Assembly (NCBI RefSeq): GCF_000321225.1
Contig: NW_004450664.1
Span: 298,399 to 362,398 of the forward strand
DNA length: 64,000 nucleotides
Source of the DNA: Odobenus rosmarus divergens
Lineage: Eukaryota; Chordata; Mammalia; Carnivora; Odobenidae
Direction of reading: 5' to 3'
In this document: piece by piece, positions 24,582 through 49,706 of the stretch
How positions within the stretch are numbered: the stretch's first letter is position 1
Layout of the letters: each line of letters begins with the position of its first letter
Position numbers and translations under genes: made by a program
Notes under the pieces: model-generated
The model's input: only the letters and a program-made list of their open reading frames with translations
Told to the model about the DNA's origin: nothing
Databases searched by the model: none

Positions 24582-27500
24582 CTGGGGATAGAATGAGGGG
24601 CTCAGCGAGGCAGCCTTGGACAAATGGCACCCTTTCCTCCCAAAGCGGGCGGGGGTGGGGGTGGGGGGAGGGGAGGCTGGTGGCCAGCAGGTGTCTACAG
24701 GAGCCTCTAGAAGTAGTGTTTTGGGTGTTCACTCTGTGTTTTCTTCTTCCGGGACATGAACGGGTCTCTGGGTTGTTTCTCTGGGGCAGGGTAGGGGAAC
24801 CAACAGAGCTTCCCTGTAGGGAGTGGAGTCCTGTGGGGCCAGGCTGAGTGTGTGTGTGTTCAGGGTCCTGGAATCTGACCTGCAGTATTTCAAGAGGCAC
24901 CAGGGCCATGGCCTCCTCGGGAAGCTGCATGATACTGTAGGTGTTCATCAGGACCTCAATGGTTCTCGGAGACTCACACCAGCGCTCCAGCACCTGGAGG
25001 AGGCAGAGATGCATCAGCACTTCCAGGGTTCCCCCACACTGCAGGTCCCCAGCTAGCCTGCACAGGGTGACGAGACAGTGATAGAACAGCTGCTGTGGGT
25101 TGAATTGTGTCCCCCCAAAAATATGTTGAAGTCCTAATCCCCAGGACATATAAATATGACCTCTTTAGAAATAGGATCTTTGCAGTTGCGATGAAGTTAA
25201 AATGAGGTCATCAGGGAGAGGATTCAGAGAGAAGCGAAGAGGCCAGCAGAGACCTGGTGGGATCAAGTTGGAGCCAGATTCATTCTTTCATGTCTTCATT
25301 TAGTAAATATTTACTGAGGACCACTACGGGCTGAGCCCTGGGGACCCAGCAATGAGGAATACAGACAGGTCCTTTCAGCTGGGAAGGTCTATTTCAGTGG
25401 GAGAAAATAATATAAACACATAAACAACCACAGATAAGCCATTACAATGAAAAATAGGTAGGCTTGGGGACTGAATGTGTTGGGAGGGTGCTGTCCTAGA
25501 TGGGTGGTCAAGAAAAGCGTCTCTGAGGAGGTGACCCACTGCAGGGGAGGCTGAGCTATGCTGCAGGAGCAGCCCATGCCAGGGACTGTCCACGTGGAAA
25601 GAAAGACAGCCTCAGCCGGCCTGGACACACACACATGCCATCATACTCACCCGAGTCTGCAAGTACTAGCTAGAAGCAGATGTGTGCTTCATCCACTCCA
25701 TCTCTGGCTGTGTCTCAAGCTATAGGCAGTAGCCACAAACCCTTTATAAAATCTGAGAACGGCTAAGTACTATCTTTCTGGCAGCATTCCTGTACATGGC
25801 ACCCCTCTCTCCACATAAACTTGCACGCAGCATTGGGGGCTTTAAAACCCCGTGCCTGCAAGGAGCCCCACCGCCTGGCAGGCTGGGAGTGCTGCATGGG
25901 CTGGGTGCTGCTGGGCCGGGGGAGCAGGGCCCCTGGAGAAAGCATCTCACACACCCGGAGCCCCCTCTGCTTCTTGCAGTGCATCTCAGCAGTGCTCACT
26001 GGGGCTGCCCCATCCCGTCTGCCCAGAGCGGGTCTCTGATTTACTCCTCCTTAGATCTAGGAAAGAACAGGCTGGTCACGTCTATCTGCTGTTCAGGGGT
26101 CTCTCTGTGCCTCCCAGCCCACGTTGATTCCTGCCTCTGTCTTCTGCCTGCAATACCTATGCTTTCCTCCTCCTCCATCTCCAAGGCCTGCCCATCCCAA
26201 GTCCCCTCTGCTCCAGGAAGCCTCCTGCGGCTCTTGAACCAGCACCTCTCTCTCCCCATGTTGGCATAATGCCCAGCAGCTTTCCCACACATTATTTAAC
26301 TTAGAAGAACATGAGCTAACAGGTGTTGATCACTAACTCTAGGTCAGGCCCTGTTGAAAGGGCTTTATGTGTATGAGCTCAGTTCTCATCCTAACCCTAT
26401 GAAGTAGGCACACTCTTATGTCCCTGTGTTACACACGAGGGAACTGAGGCCCAGAGAGATTAAGCAACTTGCCAAGGGTCGCATGGCTGGTGTGCCAGGC
26501 TCCAGAGCCTGCACTCTTGGTTGTCACTTAACTTCCGAGTTTGCTGGGAGAACTGAAGGCGCCCGTGCCGCAGGTACCACACCATAGAATAGTGTCTGGT
26601 GGTGGTCAGGGCTGTGCTCCCTCCAACTGTTACCCACGAGGCTCCTACGGCTTTTTATCACTGTTCGCTAGAGGCTATAATTCATGCAAGGAACATGCGT
26701 TCAGAGCCTTCCAGTGACTTGCCTATAGTCACAGGAACAAGCATCAGACCAGACCCTGGCTCCAGATTTCCTGAGCGCCCAGTGGCTCCTGGAGAGCTGG
26801 CTGAGCCCGGCAGTGATCACAGATGGCTCCTTGCAGGGAGACAGGCACCTCAGGCAAGCGTGGGGCAGCTGTGGATGGCAGGAGATGGAGGCAGACTCCC
26901 TCCTGAACTTTTCCAGCACCTGGGACGCGGCACCCAATCGAAGGGGAGGAATGGGGCATTTGGCTGTGCCGGCCCCCTTGGTCCCTAAGGCAGGGCAGAT
27001 TGGGGCTGGGGGCGGGGGCGGGCAGTGGGGTCCTGGGAAATCCTTCTGCTGCTCTGCCTCCTCCTCCTACCCCCTCCCCGAAGGGGAAATCATTAGCTGT
27101 CAAAGCCACCGTCAGATTACAGGGAATTGCTCGTCTCCTAATTATCTGGTGTTAATAGGAGATTAATTAGTGTTAATTGTTGATTTTCTTGTATTTTCCC
27201 AAAGGGGAGACCAATCTGCCGAACTCTCGGGCTGTTTAATTATTTGGTCTTGCTTAGGAATCTAGACAGATGCTTCTAGGTTTGTGAGTGAAGGCGAAAG
27301 GCAGGGACAGGAGAGGAGTGTCCAGGACCGGGCAGGGCTGGACAGTTCAAGCCCCGAGATGGCGCAGAAGGATCCGCCCACAGCCTCCTACCCTGTATCC
27401 GTTCTGACCCAGCTCCTCAGAGACCAGGGGTCCCCATCCCAGTCCCAGACCCTTGTGACATCATATGGCCCCCTGCAGATATGACGCAGTATGGGGCAGG

Positions 27501-30500
27501 GCCCCCGTCAGGGCATCTAGGAGCACAGGTCTTCAAGTTGAACCCACTTTGGGAATATTTTATGTTAATAAAAGGAGATACAGCCAGGAAATTGACAGTG
27601 AAAGGCTTTTTCTCTGGTGCCAGGATAGCAGCTGCTGGTCTGGGTGATGCTGAGGTCTCAGAAACAAGGGCTGTGTCTGTCTGCAAAAGGTCAGGAAGCT
27701 TTGAACCTCATGACCCAGGCTCATCGCTCTGCCTTGGGGGAGCCTCTCCTGTGCAGAGTGTCTCACTGAATGGATCCCACTGCCAGGCTGAGCTTCCTGC
27801 ATGTTCCTCTCATCAGCTCACTCCCCTGATGAAGAAACAACTCCCTGATGCCCACTTCAGTCCTGGCTCCTGTCTTTTCAGATGCATGATAATCTGACCT
27901 CCTGCCCTCAGCCCACCTTCATCACACAGGCATGCACTTGTGCATGCACACATACCTACACACACACCCCTCCTGCTGGTCTACGTCCTTGCCTTTGCCC
28001 CCTTTAGGCTTTGCTTACTTGATGAAAGAAGAACTTACTCATGTGCTCCAGTGTCTGAGGCTGCATCCAGAGTGAGTGGGAGCAGGTCTGCATCTCCCCT
28101 CCCCTCCCCCTCACGGCCCTCCCTCTGGCCCCAGCCCCATACCTTGGGGAGGGCCCCAGGCCAGACACGGACAGCACCGTGGTTGAGCAAAGCTCGCACC
28201 ATGTGCTCTGGGCTCTGGGCCAGGGCCGCAGCTGGGCCCTGCAGAGCACAGTGCAGGGCCGTGTGTCCACCATAGTCCATGGCGTTGGCGCTAACGCCGT
28301 GGGATAGGAGCAGCTCCACGATGGCCGCGTGGCCGCGGCGACAGGCCAGGTGCAGGGGCCGTCGCTTGTCCTGGTCAGCAGCATCAGCATCAGCTCCGGC
28401 TGAGAGCAACAGACAGCAGAGCTGGAGGCAGCGGGCGGTGGTGGCCTCAGCGTCGACCGGGGACGTGCAGCGGACGTCACAGGCAGCCAGCAGTGGGGTC
28501 CAGCCTTCGGCATTACGGGCATTAGGGCATGCCCCCCGTCTCAGAAGCAGGTCTGCCAGCTCCACATGGCCCAGCCGCGCGGCCACATGCAAAGCGGTCT
28601 CCTCCTCCTCCTCAGACCGACCATCCACTTTCGCCCCAAACCTCAGGAGCAGTTCCGCACACCTGGGAAGGGCGAGACGGTGGTGGGGAGGAAAATAGGG
28701 CCTTCCACTCCTACTAGTCTGAGCAGAGCAAACCTGGGGGAGTTCTTGGGCTACTCCTGCTTCTGTCTGCCCCTCCCCTTCCATCCTGCCGGTCACTAGT
28801 CACCCCAGCCATGCGCTGCAGGGCCAGCAAAGCCTTCTCTTCAAGCCCGCGTGCTCCCTGCAGGAGTGGTGCCCTAAAGTCTTCATGGGGGCGAAAGTCA
28901 CACGCAGCCCTCATGCAGTGAGAACAGGAGCCCTTCTGAGGGATCTACACGAACTGACTAGTTCTATCATAGGTCCCAAGGAGGAAACTGAGCCCCAGCC
29001 CACATTCACGCAGCTAGGAAGGAGGGGGGCTCGCATTCGGGCCCAGGGGGCAGCAGGGCAGTGGAAGGCTGTGCACGCTGGGGCTGGTGGAGGAAGCGGG
29101 ACGTGGGGCCTGGCTGTGGGTATGGGATGGAACTGGGGGCATGGGAGAAAGAGCAACAAAACCAAAACTGGCCAGCCAGATTTGCTCCAAGACGGCCCTC
29201 ACAGAAGGTCGTGTGTGCCTGTAAGAACATGAACATGGAAATTCAAAGCGAACGGAACTTAGCCTCTTGGAGCTAGTGTCCACATCCGGAGAATGGGGAT
29301 ACTTGCTAATACCTGGACCTAATGAAATTGTGAGCAGCACAGTGCCTGGAAAGACCATGGCAACAGCTCTTGGCAGGGAGAGTGGGTGGTGATGGATCTT
29401 GGGGGCCCATTGTATTATCCTGCCCACCTTTCTATATGTTTAAAATTATCCATAATAATTTTTTTTAAAGATTTTATTTATTTATTTGACAGAGAGAGAG
29501 ATAGCGAGAGCAGGAACACAAGCAGGGGGAGTGGGAGAGGGAGAAGCAGGCTTCCCGCCGAGCAGGGAGCCTGATGCAGGACTCGATCCCAGGACCCTGA
29601 GGTCATGACCTGAGCCGAAGGCAGACGCTTAACGACTGAGCCACCCAGATGCCCCTATCCATAATAATTTTAAAAAATACTTCTGTTTACGTGGGAAAGG
29701 AAAGAATGATTCTCGCTGGGTGTGGTCTCCATGAGGCTGGGGCTAGAACATGGCCAGAACTAAAAATGCGGGATCGTATAGAGCTGTGTTGTCTGATACA
29801 GGGGCCACGAGCCACACTCGGCTATTGAGCCCTTGGATTATGACCATGCCTAATTGAGACATGCCGTGAGTGTAAAATACACACCAATTTTGAAGACTTG
29901 GTACAAAAAAGGGAACGTAAAATATCTCATTAGTTCTTTATGTTGATTACATGTTGAAGTGGCCATGTTTTGGATATACTGGGTTAAATGAAAGATATTA
30001 TTAAAATTAATTTCACCCGTTTCAGAGATATTTGTACACCCATGTTCACCGCAGCACTATTCACAACAGCCAAAATGTGAAAGAAAGCAATCTAAGTGTT
30101 CATCAGCTGATGAGTGGATAAAATGTAGCATCTACAGACAATGGGATCTTATTTAGCCTGGAAAAGGGAGGACATCCTGACACCTGCTGCAACATGGATG
30201 AACCCTGAGGACATCGTGTGGATTCAAAGAAGCCATCACAAAAGGACAAATGCCCTGTAATGCCACTCGTATGGGGTACCTAGAATAGTCAAATTCTAGA
30301 AACCAGAAGAATGGTGGCTGTCACAGGCTGGAGGGAGAGAGGAATGAGAAGCTTTTGTTCAGTGAGGACAGAATTTCAGGGTTGTTTTTTTTAAGATTTT
30401 TTAAAAAAGATTTTATTTATGGGGCGCCCGGGTGGCTCAGTGGTTGAGCGTCTGCCTTTGGCTCAGGTCATGGTCCCAGGGTCCTGGGATCGAGCCCCAC

Positions 30501-32970
30501 GACCGGCTTCCTGCTCAGCAGAGAGCCGGCTTCTCCCCTTCCCTCTGCCTGCCGCTCTGCCTACTTGTGCTCTCTGTCTCTCTGTCAAATAAATAAATAA
30601 ATAAATAAATCTTTAAAAAAAAAAGATTTTATTTATTCCTTTGATAGAGAGAGCACAAGCAGGGGGAGCAGCAGAGGGAGAGGGAGAAGCAGGCGATCCC
30701 AGGACCCCGGGATCATGACCTGGGCCGAAGGCAGACGCTTAACCAACTGAACTACCCAGGTGCCCCAGAATTCGTTTTATAAGATTAAAAATGTTCATGA
30801 GAAGGATGGTGGTGATGGTTACCTGACAATGTAAACCTGCTTAGTGCCACTGAACTGTGCCTTTAGAAATGGTCAAGATGGTACGTTTTATGTTATATGT
30901 ATTTTACCAGAATTAAAAAAATTAATTTCATCTTTATTTTTTTTTTTTAAGATTTTACATTTAAGTCATCTCTACACCCACTATGGGGCTTGAACTCACA
31001 ACTCTGAGAGCAAGAGTCCCATGCTCTACTGACTGAGCCAGCCAGATACCCCATTATTGTTCATTTTTTTGATAAGGCCACTAAAAAATTTTAAATTACA
31101 TACGTGGCTCACATTGTACTTCTATTGGGACACACCGGGATAGAATACATCTTTGACCATAATAAGTCAATGGAGTCTGCTGAAGGATGCTGAGGTTAAC
31201 AGGAGGTTAACCAGCTCATGATGAAAGGGATAAAAATCTGGCACCATTCCAGAGCAAGATGTGAAATTTGTCAGGTGTGCAGTCCGTAGAGAGAGGGCCT
31301 CTACTGCATGTACAGTTAGTTCATAGATTTGCCAAGGGTCCCTTTGCCAGGATTCCATGCTCATCAAGAAATTGAGTGAGGGGGTGCCTGGTTGGCTAAG
31401 CGTCTGCCTTCGGTTCAGGTCATGATTCCAGGGTCCTAGGATCAAGCCCTGCATGGGGCTCCCTGCTCAGCGGAGAGCCTGCTTCTCCCTCTCCCGCCGC
31501 TCCCCCTGCTTGTGCTCTCTCTCTCTCTCTCTGTCAAATAAATAAATAAAATCTTCTTTTAAAAATTGAGTGAGGACTCATCCCCCAAATCTCCCTACAC
31601 ATACGGCATAATTATTTGGGCATAGTAAAGGAATTTTCCCTACACTAAATAATATCTTGAAACATGGGTATATCTATCAGTTTGTGAGTTTAGTTAGTTG
31701 AGCTCCATCCCTAGGCCCATTTATCTGAGGGTACCCACCAATAGGGAAACGCCAGACCTGCCCACAGGGATCAATGCACGCCCTAACTGGGGGCTGCTCT
31801 CCTTTCCAGACTACCTGGATCACTCCTGGACTGTCAGCTCCCTGAGAGCAGGATTATGCCTCAGTCACTGTTGCACCTAGCACAGGGCCTGGAATACAGG
31901 GTAGGCTCAGAAAGATTAACACTTTACAGTATACTACCTCACCATAATGGATCCAGACAACTTCCCGACACAGGCTCTGCAACTGGGTCCCTGCCACAGT
32001 CCTTTTACACCCCTGGGGAAGCAGAAACTGTCCCAAGTACAGGCCATTCCCAAGTTCAGGGCCAGTGGTAGGAGGGTTTGGGGAGTAATCACATCCTGAC
32101 TCCCCACCTGAGGCGAGCTCAGCAAGCCTGCCAGCCCCTGACATGCTCGCTCATCCACCCTGAGGTCATGGCTCTGACCCCCCCCCACCCAAGAGTAGAA
32201 TGGGGGCTGGACTGAGGGGTCACTCACTCAAGGGTGCCGGCTCCCTGGCAGAGGTGCAAGGGGAGTTTTCCATCCTGGTCGGGGATGTTGGGGTCGGCTC
32301 CTGCCACCAGCAGCATGTGGACACAGGCAGCGTGGCCCGCAGCACAGGCTTCGTGCAGGGCGGTGCGGCCCCCAGGGGCGCTGTCAGGCCTTGCCCGCCG
32401 CCTCAGCAGCAGCTGCAGAACTTCCGTGTGGCCCCGGCTGGCGGCCACGTGCAGAGGGGTGGTCAGCTCCTCTTTGTACGTCAGAGACCAGATTCCTAGG
32501 GAGAGAGGGGACATGGGCCTCAGACCCTGGAGGGAGGCAAAGAGCGGCCAGGCAACAGGGGAGATGGGCAGAGGCTGGGAAGAGGGAGCTCAGAGCTCCG
32601 TCCCCAGCCTCCCCTCTCCCTCTCAGATCACCACCCCCCCCCAATGCCCCTGGCCCGTACTCAGAGCGCGGATGTTGAAGCGGAAATCCCTCCATCGCTC
32701 TGGGTCGCTGGTATCAAAGATGGAATCCGGAGCCAGGCCAGTGCTGGCGTCGGCGAGGATGTGGGAGACAGAGCCCACGTCCCCGGCCAGCACTGCCTGC
32801 CAGAAGGCCAGGGCAGGTCCCGAGGCCGTCCGGGTGACGATGGGTCCCGGGCCAGACTCCGGGTGTTCGGCAGACCCTCTGTTGGGCTTCTCCACCAGCC
32901 TGGCACAGAGGTCGTGTCTGTCACTGGGGGGTTCTCCCTGCCCCCTGCACTCTTCTGGGGACCAGCTCAT
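24396..32970 (-). CDS. ASB10: ASB10 ankyrin repeat and SOCS box protein 10
   Basis: Substrate adaptor of a Cullin-5/Elongin B-C ubiquitin ligase; in humans the gene has been linked to glaucoma. Coding exons are 32661-32970, 32228-32495, 28143-28662, 24880-24993 and 24396-24581, totalling 1398 nt and 465 aa, against the 467 aa I recall for human. Phases match at every junction (1, 2, 0, 0). Seven ankyrin-type repeats run from about residue 115 to 360, each with a TPLH/TALH-like start; the fifth has a long insert. The C-terminus holds the SOCS box: BC-box SLQHLSRCALR and Cul5-box LPLPSRLL, ending DFEDVLY. The human start, as I recall it, is two codons earlier, but that codon is GTC here, so the ATG at 32968-32970 is used. 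An alternative first exon lies at 33292-33562. Confidence 0.95.
25090..25270 (+). mobile_element. MLT1-like LTR fragment (ERVL-MaLR type)
   Basis: Reads TGCTGTGGGTTGAATTGTGT, then AATATGTTGAAGTCCTAATC, then GGATCTTTGCAGTTGCGATG, phrases typical of MLT1 LTRs. Non-coding, truncated and old; no retroviral gene is present. Confidence 0.65.
26310..26530 (-). repeat. MIR SINE
   Basis: Clear reversed MIR: AACCCTATGAAGTAGGCACA, then GAACTGAGGCCCAGAGAGAT, TAAGCAACTTGCCAAGGGTC and a degraded CCAGAGCCTGCACTCTTGG end. Confidence 0.75.
27085..27260. promoter_or_regulatory. Candidate conserved enhancer, homeodomain-site cluster
   Basis: Inside the ASB10 intron, a 175 bp AT-rich block in GC-rich surroundings. 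It holds ATTAGCTGTCAA (MEIS/PBX-like), TAATTA at 27139-27144, 27164-27169 and 27237-27242, and TTAATTG near 27173. No transposon or exon explains it. Dense unspaced TAATTA cores of this sort are typical of deeply conserved developmental enhancers; GBX1, 10 kb downstream, is the obvious candidate target. Function is inferred. Confidence 0.5.
28143..28662 (-). CDS. ASB10: ASB10 central ankyrin exon
   Basis: 520 nt, phase 2 in and phase 0 out. It encodes four ankyrin-type repeats including ETALHVAARLGHVELADLLL and RPLHLACRRGHAAIVELLL. CpG-rich, which produces antisense open frames that are not genes. Confidence 0.93.
29460..29655 (-). mobile_element. Can-SINE, reverse orientation
   Basis: Poly-T start with AAGATTTTATTTATTTATTT and an end at CCACCCAGATGCCCC. 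Target duplication TATCCATAATAATTTT flanks it. Confidence 0.95.
30384..30766 (-). mobile_element. Can-SINE, reverse, split by another SINE
   Basis: Poly-T start near 30384 and conserved end ACTACCCAGGTGCCCC at 30766, interrupted at 30421-30618 by a forward Can-SINE. It is inserted in the L1 fragment; CAGAATT-like text lies on both sides. Confidence 0.85.
30421..30618 (+). mobile_element. Can-SINE, forward, nested in another SINE
   Basis: Starts GGGGCGCCCGGGTGGCTCAG and ends with an (AAAT)n tail. The perfect 18 bp duplication AAAAAAGATTTTATTTAT at 30403-30420 and 30619-30636 is the A-rich tail text of the host SINE, proving nesting. Confidence 0.95.
30933..31052 (-). mobile_element. Older Can-SINE variant, reverse
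   Basis: Reverse text of the second carnivoran subfamily: GATTTTACATTTAAGTCATC, CTATGGGGCTTGAACTCACA, and GACTGAGCCAGCCAGATACC. It follows the L1 tail directly. Confidence 0.8.
31381..31560 (+). mobile_element. Can-SINE
   Basis: Starts GGGGTGCCTGGTTGGCTAAG, ends AATAAATAAATAAAATC. The target duplication AAATTGAGTGAG flanks both sides. Confidence 0.94.
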
Positions 32971-33291
32971 GAGGACAGAGTAGGAGCATGCGGGAAGAGG
33001 AGTGGGGGGAGGAGGGGTCAGAGGCAGAGGAAGAAGAGGAGAGAAACAGGGGCAGAGGGCGGGAGAGGGTCTCTGTGTCCCTGAGCTGAGCCTGACCCGG
33101 CCACGCAGTTCAGCAGAAGCTATTCTGGGCTCCGCATGACTTCACTCCCGGGCCAAGGCTTAGGCAAGCCTCTGGGTAGGGCAGAAGTAGCCAGGGGCTT
33201 CTCCTCTTCCTCAAGCACTTGGTAACTCTGTATCTGATGGGGTCAGCCCAGGCCCCTGGCCCTTAGCCCTCCACCCGCCACAGTCCCTCAC

Positions 33292-33562
33292 CCCTCTGGT
33301 GGCTGCTCCAGCGAGGCTCGGCGGCCCGGGACTCCAGCAGCAGGTCGGCTGTGCTATGTGGGGGAAATAGCTCCTGTAACCTCGCCAGGTCTCCGGTGTA
33401 CAGGGCATTCTGCAAGGCCATGTCACGGCACAGTAGTGGCGACGGCCGTGTTGGCTCCCAGGCTGGGCAGGCCTGGGACCCCCAGACCCGGCAGGCCGGG
33501 GTCGAAGGAAGGCACCCCAGATGGCGTCCCCAGCGGGGAGAGGAGCTCCTTCTCCCAGGCAT
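33292..33562 (-). CDS. ASB10: ASB10 alternative first coding exon
   Basis: Begins ATG at 33560-33562 (MPGRRSSSPRW) and includes the conserved CRDMALQNALYTGDLARLQE segment, an ankyrin-helix-like start. The donor GTGAGGG follows CACCAGAGGG and leaves phase 1, exactly what the shared exon at 32228-32495 needs, giving a 452 aa isoform. Human ASB10 has an isoform of the same design, so this is a second promoter rather than a stray frame. Confidence 0.82.
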
Positions 33563-35566
33563 AGCCAATCTCTGGGAGAGAGGGAGCCGAAGCAGCAGGA
33601 CTCGGGGAGATGCCGCTGACCGACTGGTCAGGCAGGCACCGGGCCCAGGCAGAGGCCTAGTGTGGGAGGGGCAGGGGAGTGCACGTAGGCCATGCCGTAA
33701 GTAGCCCTGGCTGTCCTAGCTGTCTGTCCCAGGGAAGGCGGCCTCAGGCTGCAGTGGGCATTAGGGAGGAGCTGGAGAACAGAGTGAGGCTGGAGCCCTC
33801 CAACCCTGAGTTCACCCTGGAGTTGACGGCCCTCGGGGTTGCAAGGGATCGCCCAGATCGCGGTAGCCAACCTGCAATTTCACAGGTAACGGAACATGAG
33901 CCTGGGTGTGGGAAGTGATTTGCCCAAGGTGTGACAACTTGTGGCAGATCCGGGACTAGAATGGGGGTGGGGGTGGGGAGTGGGGGCTCTCAAGCTGCCA
34001 TTTCATAGTCTTTGTCATCTATCATGTGCTTCACCGAGCCGGCCTCCAGCGGCCTGGGCTCTGATCCCAGACAGAGGGCATGTGGCCGCCGGGCGATTTT
34101 TCCGGCCCTCCCAAATGCCACCGATTAGCCCTGCACCTTCCCCCTCCCAAACCCAGGGAAGGGCTCCACAGTAGTGACGAATGGCAGAGAAGGGCCCACT
34201 CCATGAGGCTTTCCTTCCAGGTGTTCTCTAGAAGACAGACTTCTGCCTTGGGGAGAGGGGGCTCGGCCCACAGACAGCGACAGAAACTCCCAGTGCCCAC
34301 CCTGGGTGCTGACCCCCCATCTCCCATCTCTACCTACCAACGTTGGAGGGGTCCCAGTCGGGGAGTGAGAAGGAGGAAGTGGTTCTAGCCATTCAGGCAC
34401 ATTAGGATAACAAGACCACTTTCCTTTGGGGAGATAAACAGGAAAACAGGGAGAAAGAACCTAAATCCCAGCCCCTGGGCAGCCCACAACGGGCCCTGGG
34501 CCCGCTCCAGCCCTAGTGGTCGCATCTCGTCTGGCTCCCATTGGCCTCCATGACCTGCAGAACACACCTTGACTTTTACTCACACACTCTTTACACTGCT
34601 TCTTCTGAGAGAACTCTGGAGCGCCTAGCTCTCTGTGGCATGACTATCCCTCGCTCCCTGAGCTCCCCTTCTCCAGCACCCCAACTCTTCCCTCCCCAGC
34701 AAAGGGGACCCACAGATGAACTTCCACCTGGGGGCAGGAGGCTGTGTCCCATCCACTCCCTGAGGGACAGGCTCTGGGTCAAAGGAAGGAGAGCAGAGCT
34801 TGGGCCAGTGGGTGGGGGGCAGGCACGTTTCAGAAAGACGTGGAGACCACTCAGAGAAGGCACTGGCTCTACCAAGAGCCCTTGTTCTGGCCACCTACTA
34901 CACCCTTTCTCCCTAGAACCTTCCTCTACCCCACCCCGCCACTGCCTAAGAGTCCTCACCCCACGGACACCCTTTTGTAAGGATAATCAAACCCTAGAGT
35001 ACCAGGGACCTTGGAGGCTGGTCCAACCCCTCCTTGTTTTACAGGTAAGGAAACTGAGGCCCAGAGACAGGAAAGGTCTGTGCAAGATCACACGGGGAGT
35101 TCTCACCGAGGTGGGGCTAACACCAGGGGCTGCTGACTTCCAAACTTGTTGTTTTTGTTTTTTTTCTTTTTCCAGACTTACTATGGAACTTCCTTCTCCC
35201 TTCTCTTTTTCCTTCTTTCTTTCTTTTCCTATTTTTTTCTCTCTTAAAAACCCCAAGGAGGAAGAGAGCTGGGGAGCCAGGACAGGAACCAACAGGAGAT
35301 GAAGACATGGGTGCAGGTCAGAGGACAGGGCTCTGGGGCCTGAGGGTGAAGGCTGTGAGTGGGTGAGGACGGAGGGCCAGCAGGGGTGGGGCGAGAGGGG
35401 GAGGCTGGGCACAGGCAGGGGCCGCAGAGCAGGGGTGGGAAGCACGGAGATGGACAGAGAGAGTTGCTCCCCACGCTGTGTGGCCATTTATGCCTCTGCC
35501 CCAGGCCCTCCACTGCCGGGAGCCGCCCAGTCCCCCTGCCAACCTCGGGCACCCTGCCCTCAACCA
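33563..35566. other. ASB10-IQCA1L intergenic interval
   Basis: About 2 kb between the ASB10 alternative start and the IQCA1L stop. It should hold the ASB10 upstream promoter and the IQCA1L 3' UTR. A diverged old repeat containing AGGAAACTGAGGCCCAGAGA lies near 34990-35090 and a T/C-rich stretch at 35149-35250. No clear polyadenylation hexamer for IQCA1L was found. Confidence 0.5.

Positions 35567-49706
<14,140 letters not shown>

Larger units (their letters stand above)
30023..30932 (+). mobile_element. L1 3' end fragment
   Basis: Starts with CAGAGATATTTGTACACCCA and carries the familiar L1 3' text TATTCACAACAGCCAAAATG, GTGGTGATGGTTACCTGACA and GCCACTGAACTGTGCC before an A-rich tail. A short duplication AATTAATTTCACC/AATTAATTTCATC brackets it. 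It is interrupted by SINEs at 30384-30766. No open reverse transcriptase frame is present. Confidence 0.75.
29790..31140. mobile_element. TIR DNA transposon split by later insertions
   Basis: Left part 29790-30022 (TGTTGTCTGATACAGGGGCC ... TTAAAATTAATTTCACCCG) and right part about 31053-31140 (TTTTAAATTACATACGTGGC, ending TTCTATTGGGACACACC) are two halves of one element of the same family as 13265-13560. An L1 fragment and SINEs occupy the middle. Confidence 0.6.

Noticed and set aside
23921..24847. 308-codon plus-strand frame
   Set aside because: Antisense to the ASB10 SOCS-box exon and its neighbouring intron; no recognisable domain.
30023..30932. Active LINE-1
   Set aside because: Only a 3' end fragment broken by SINEs; no open frame for reverse transcriptase.
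32384..33084. Several 90-250 codon frames on both strands around ASB10 first exons
   Set aside because: Out of frame with or antisense to the spliced ASB10 exons.
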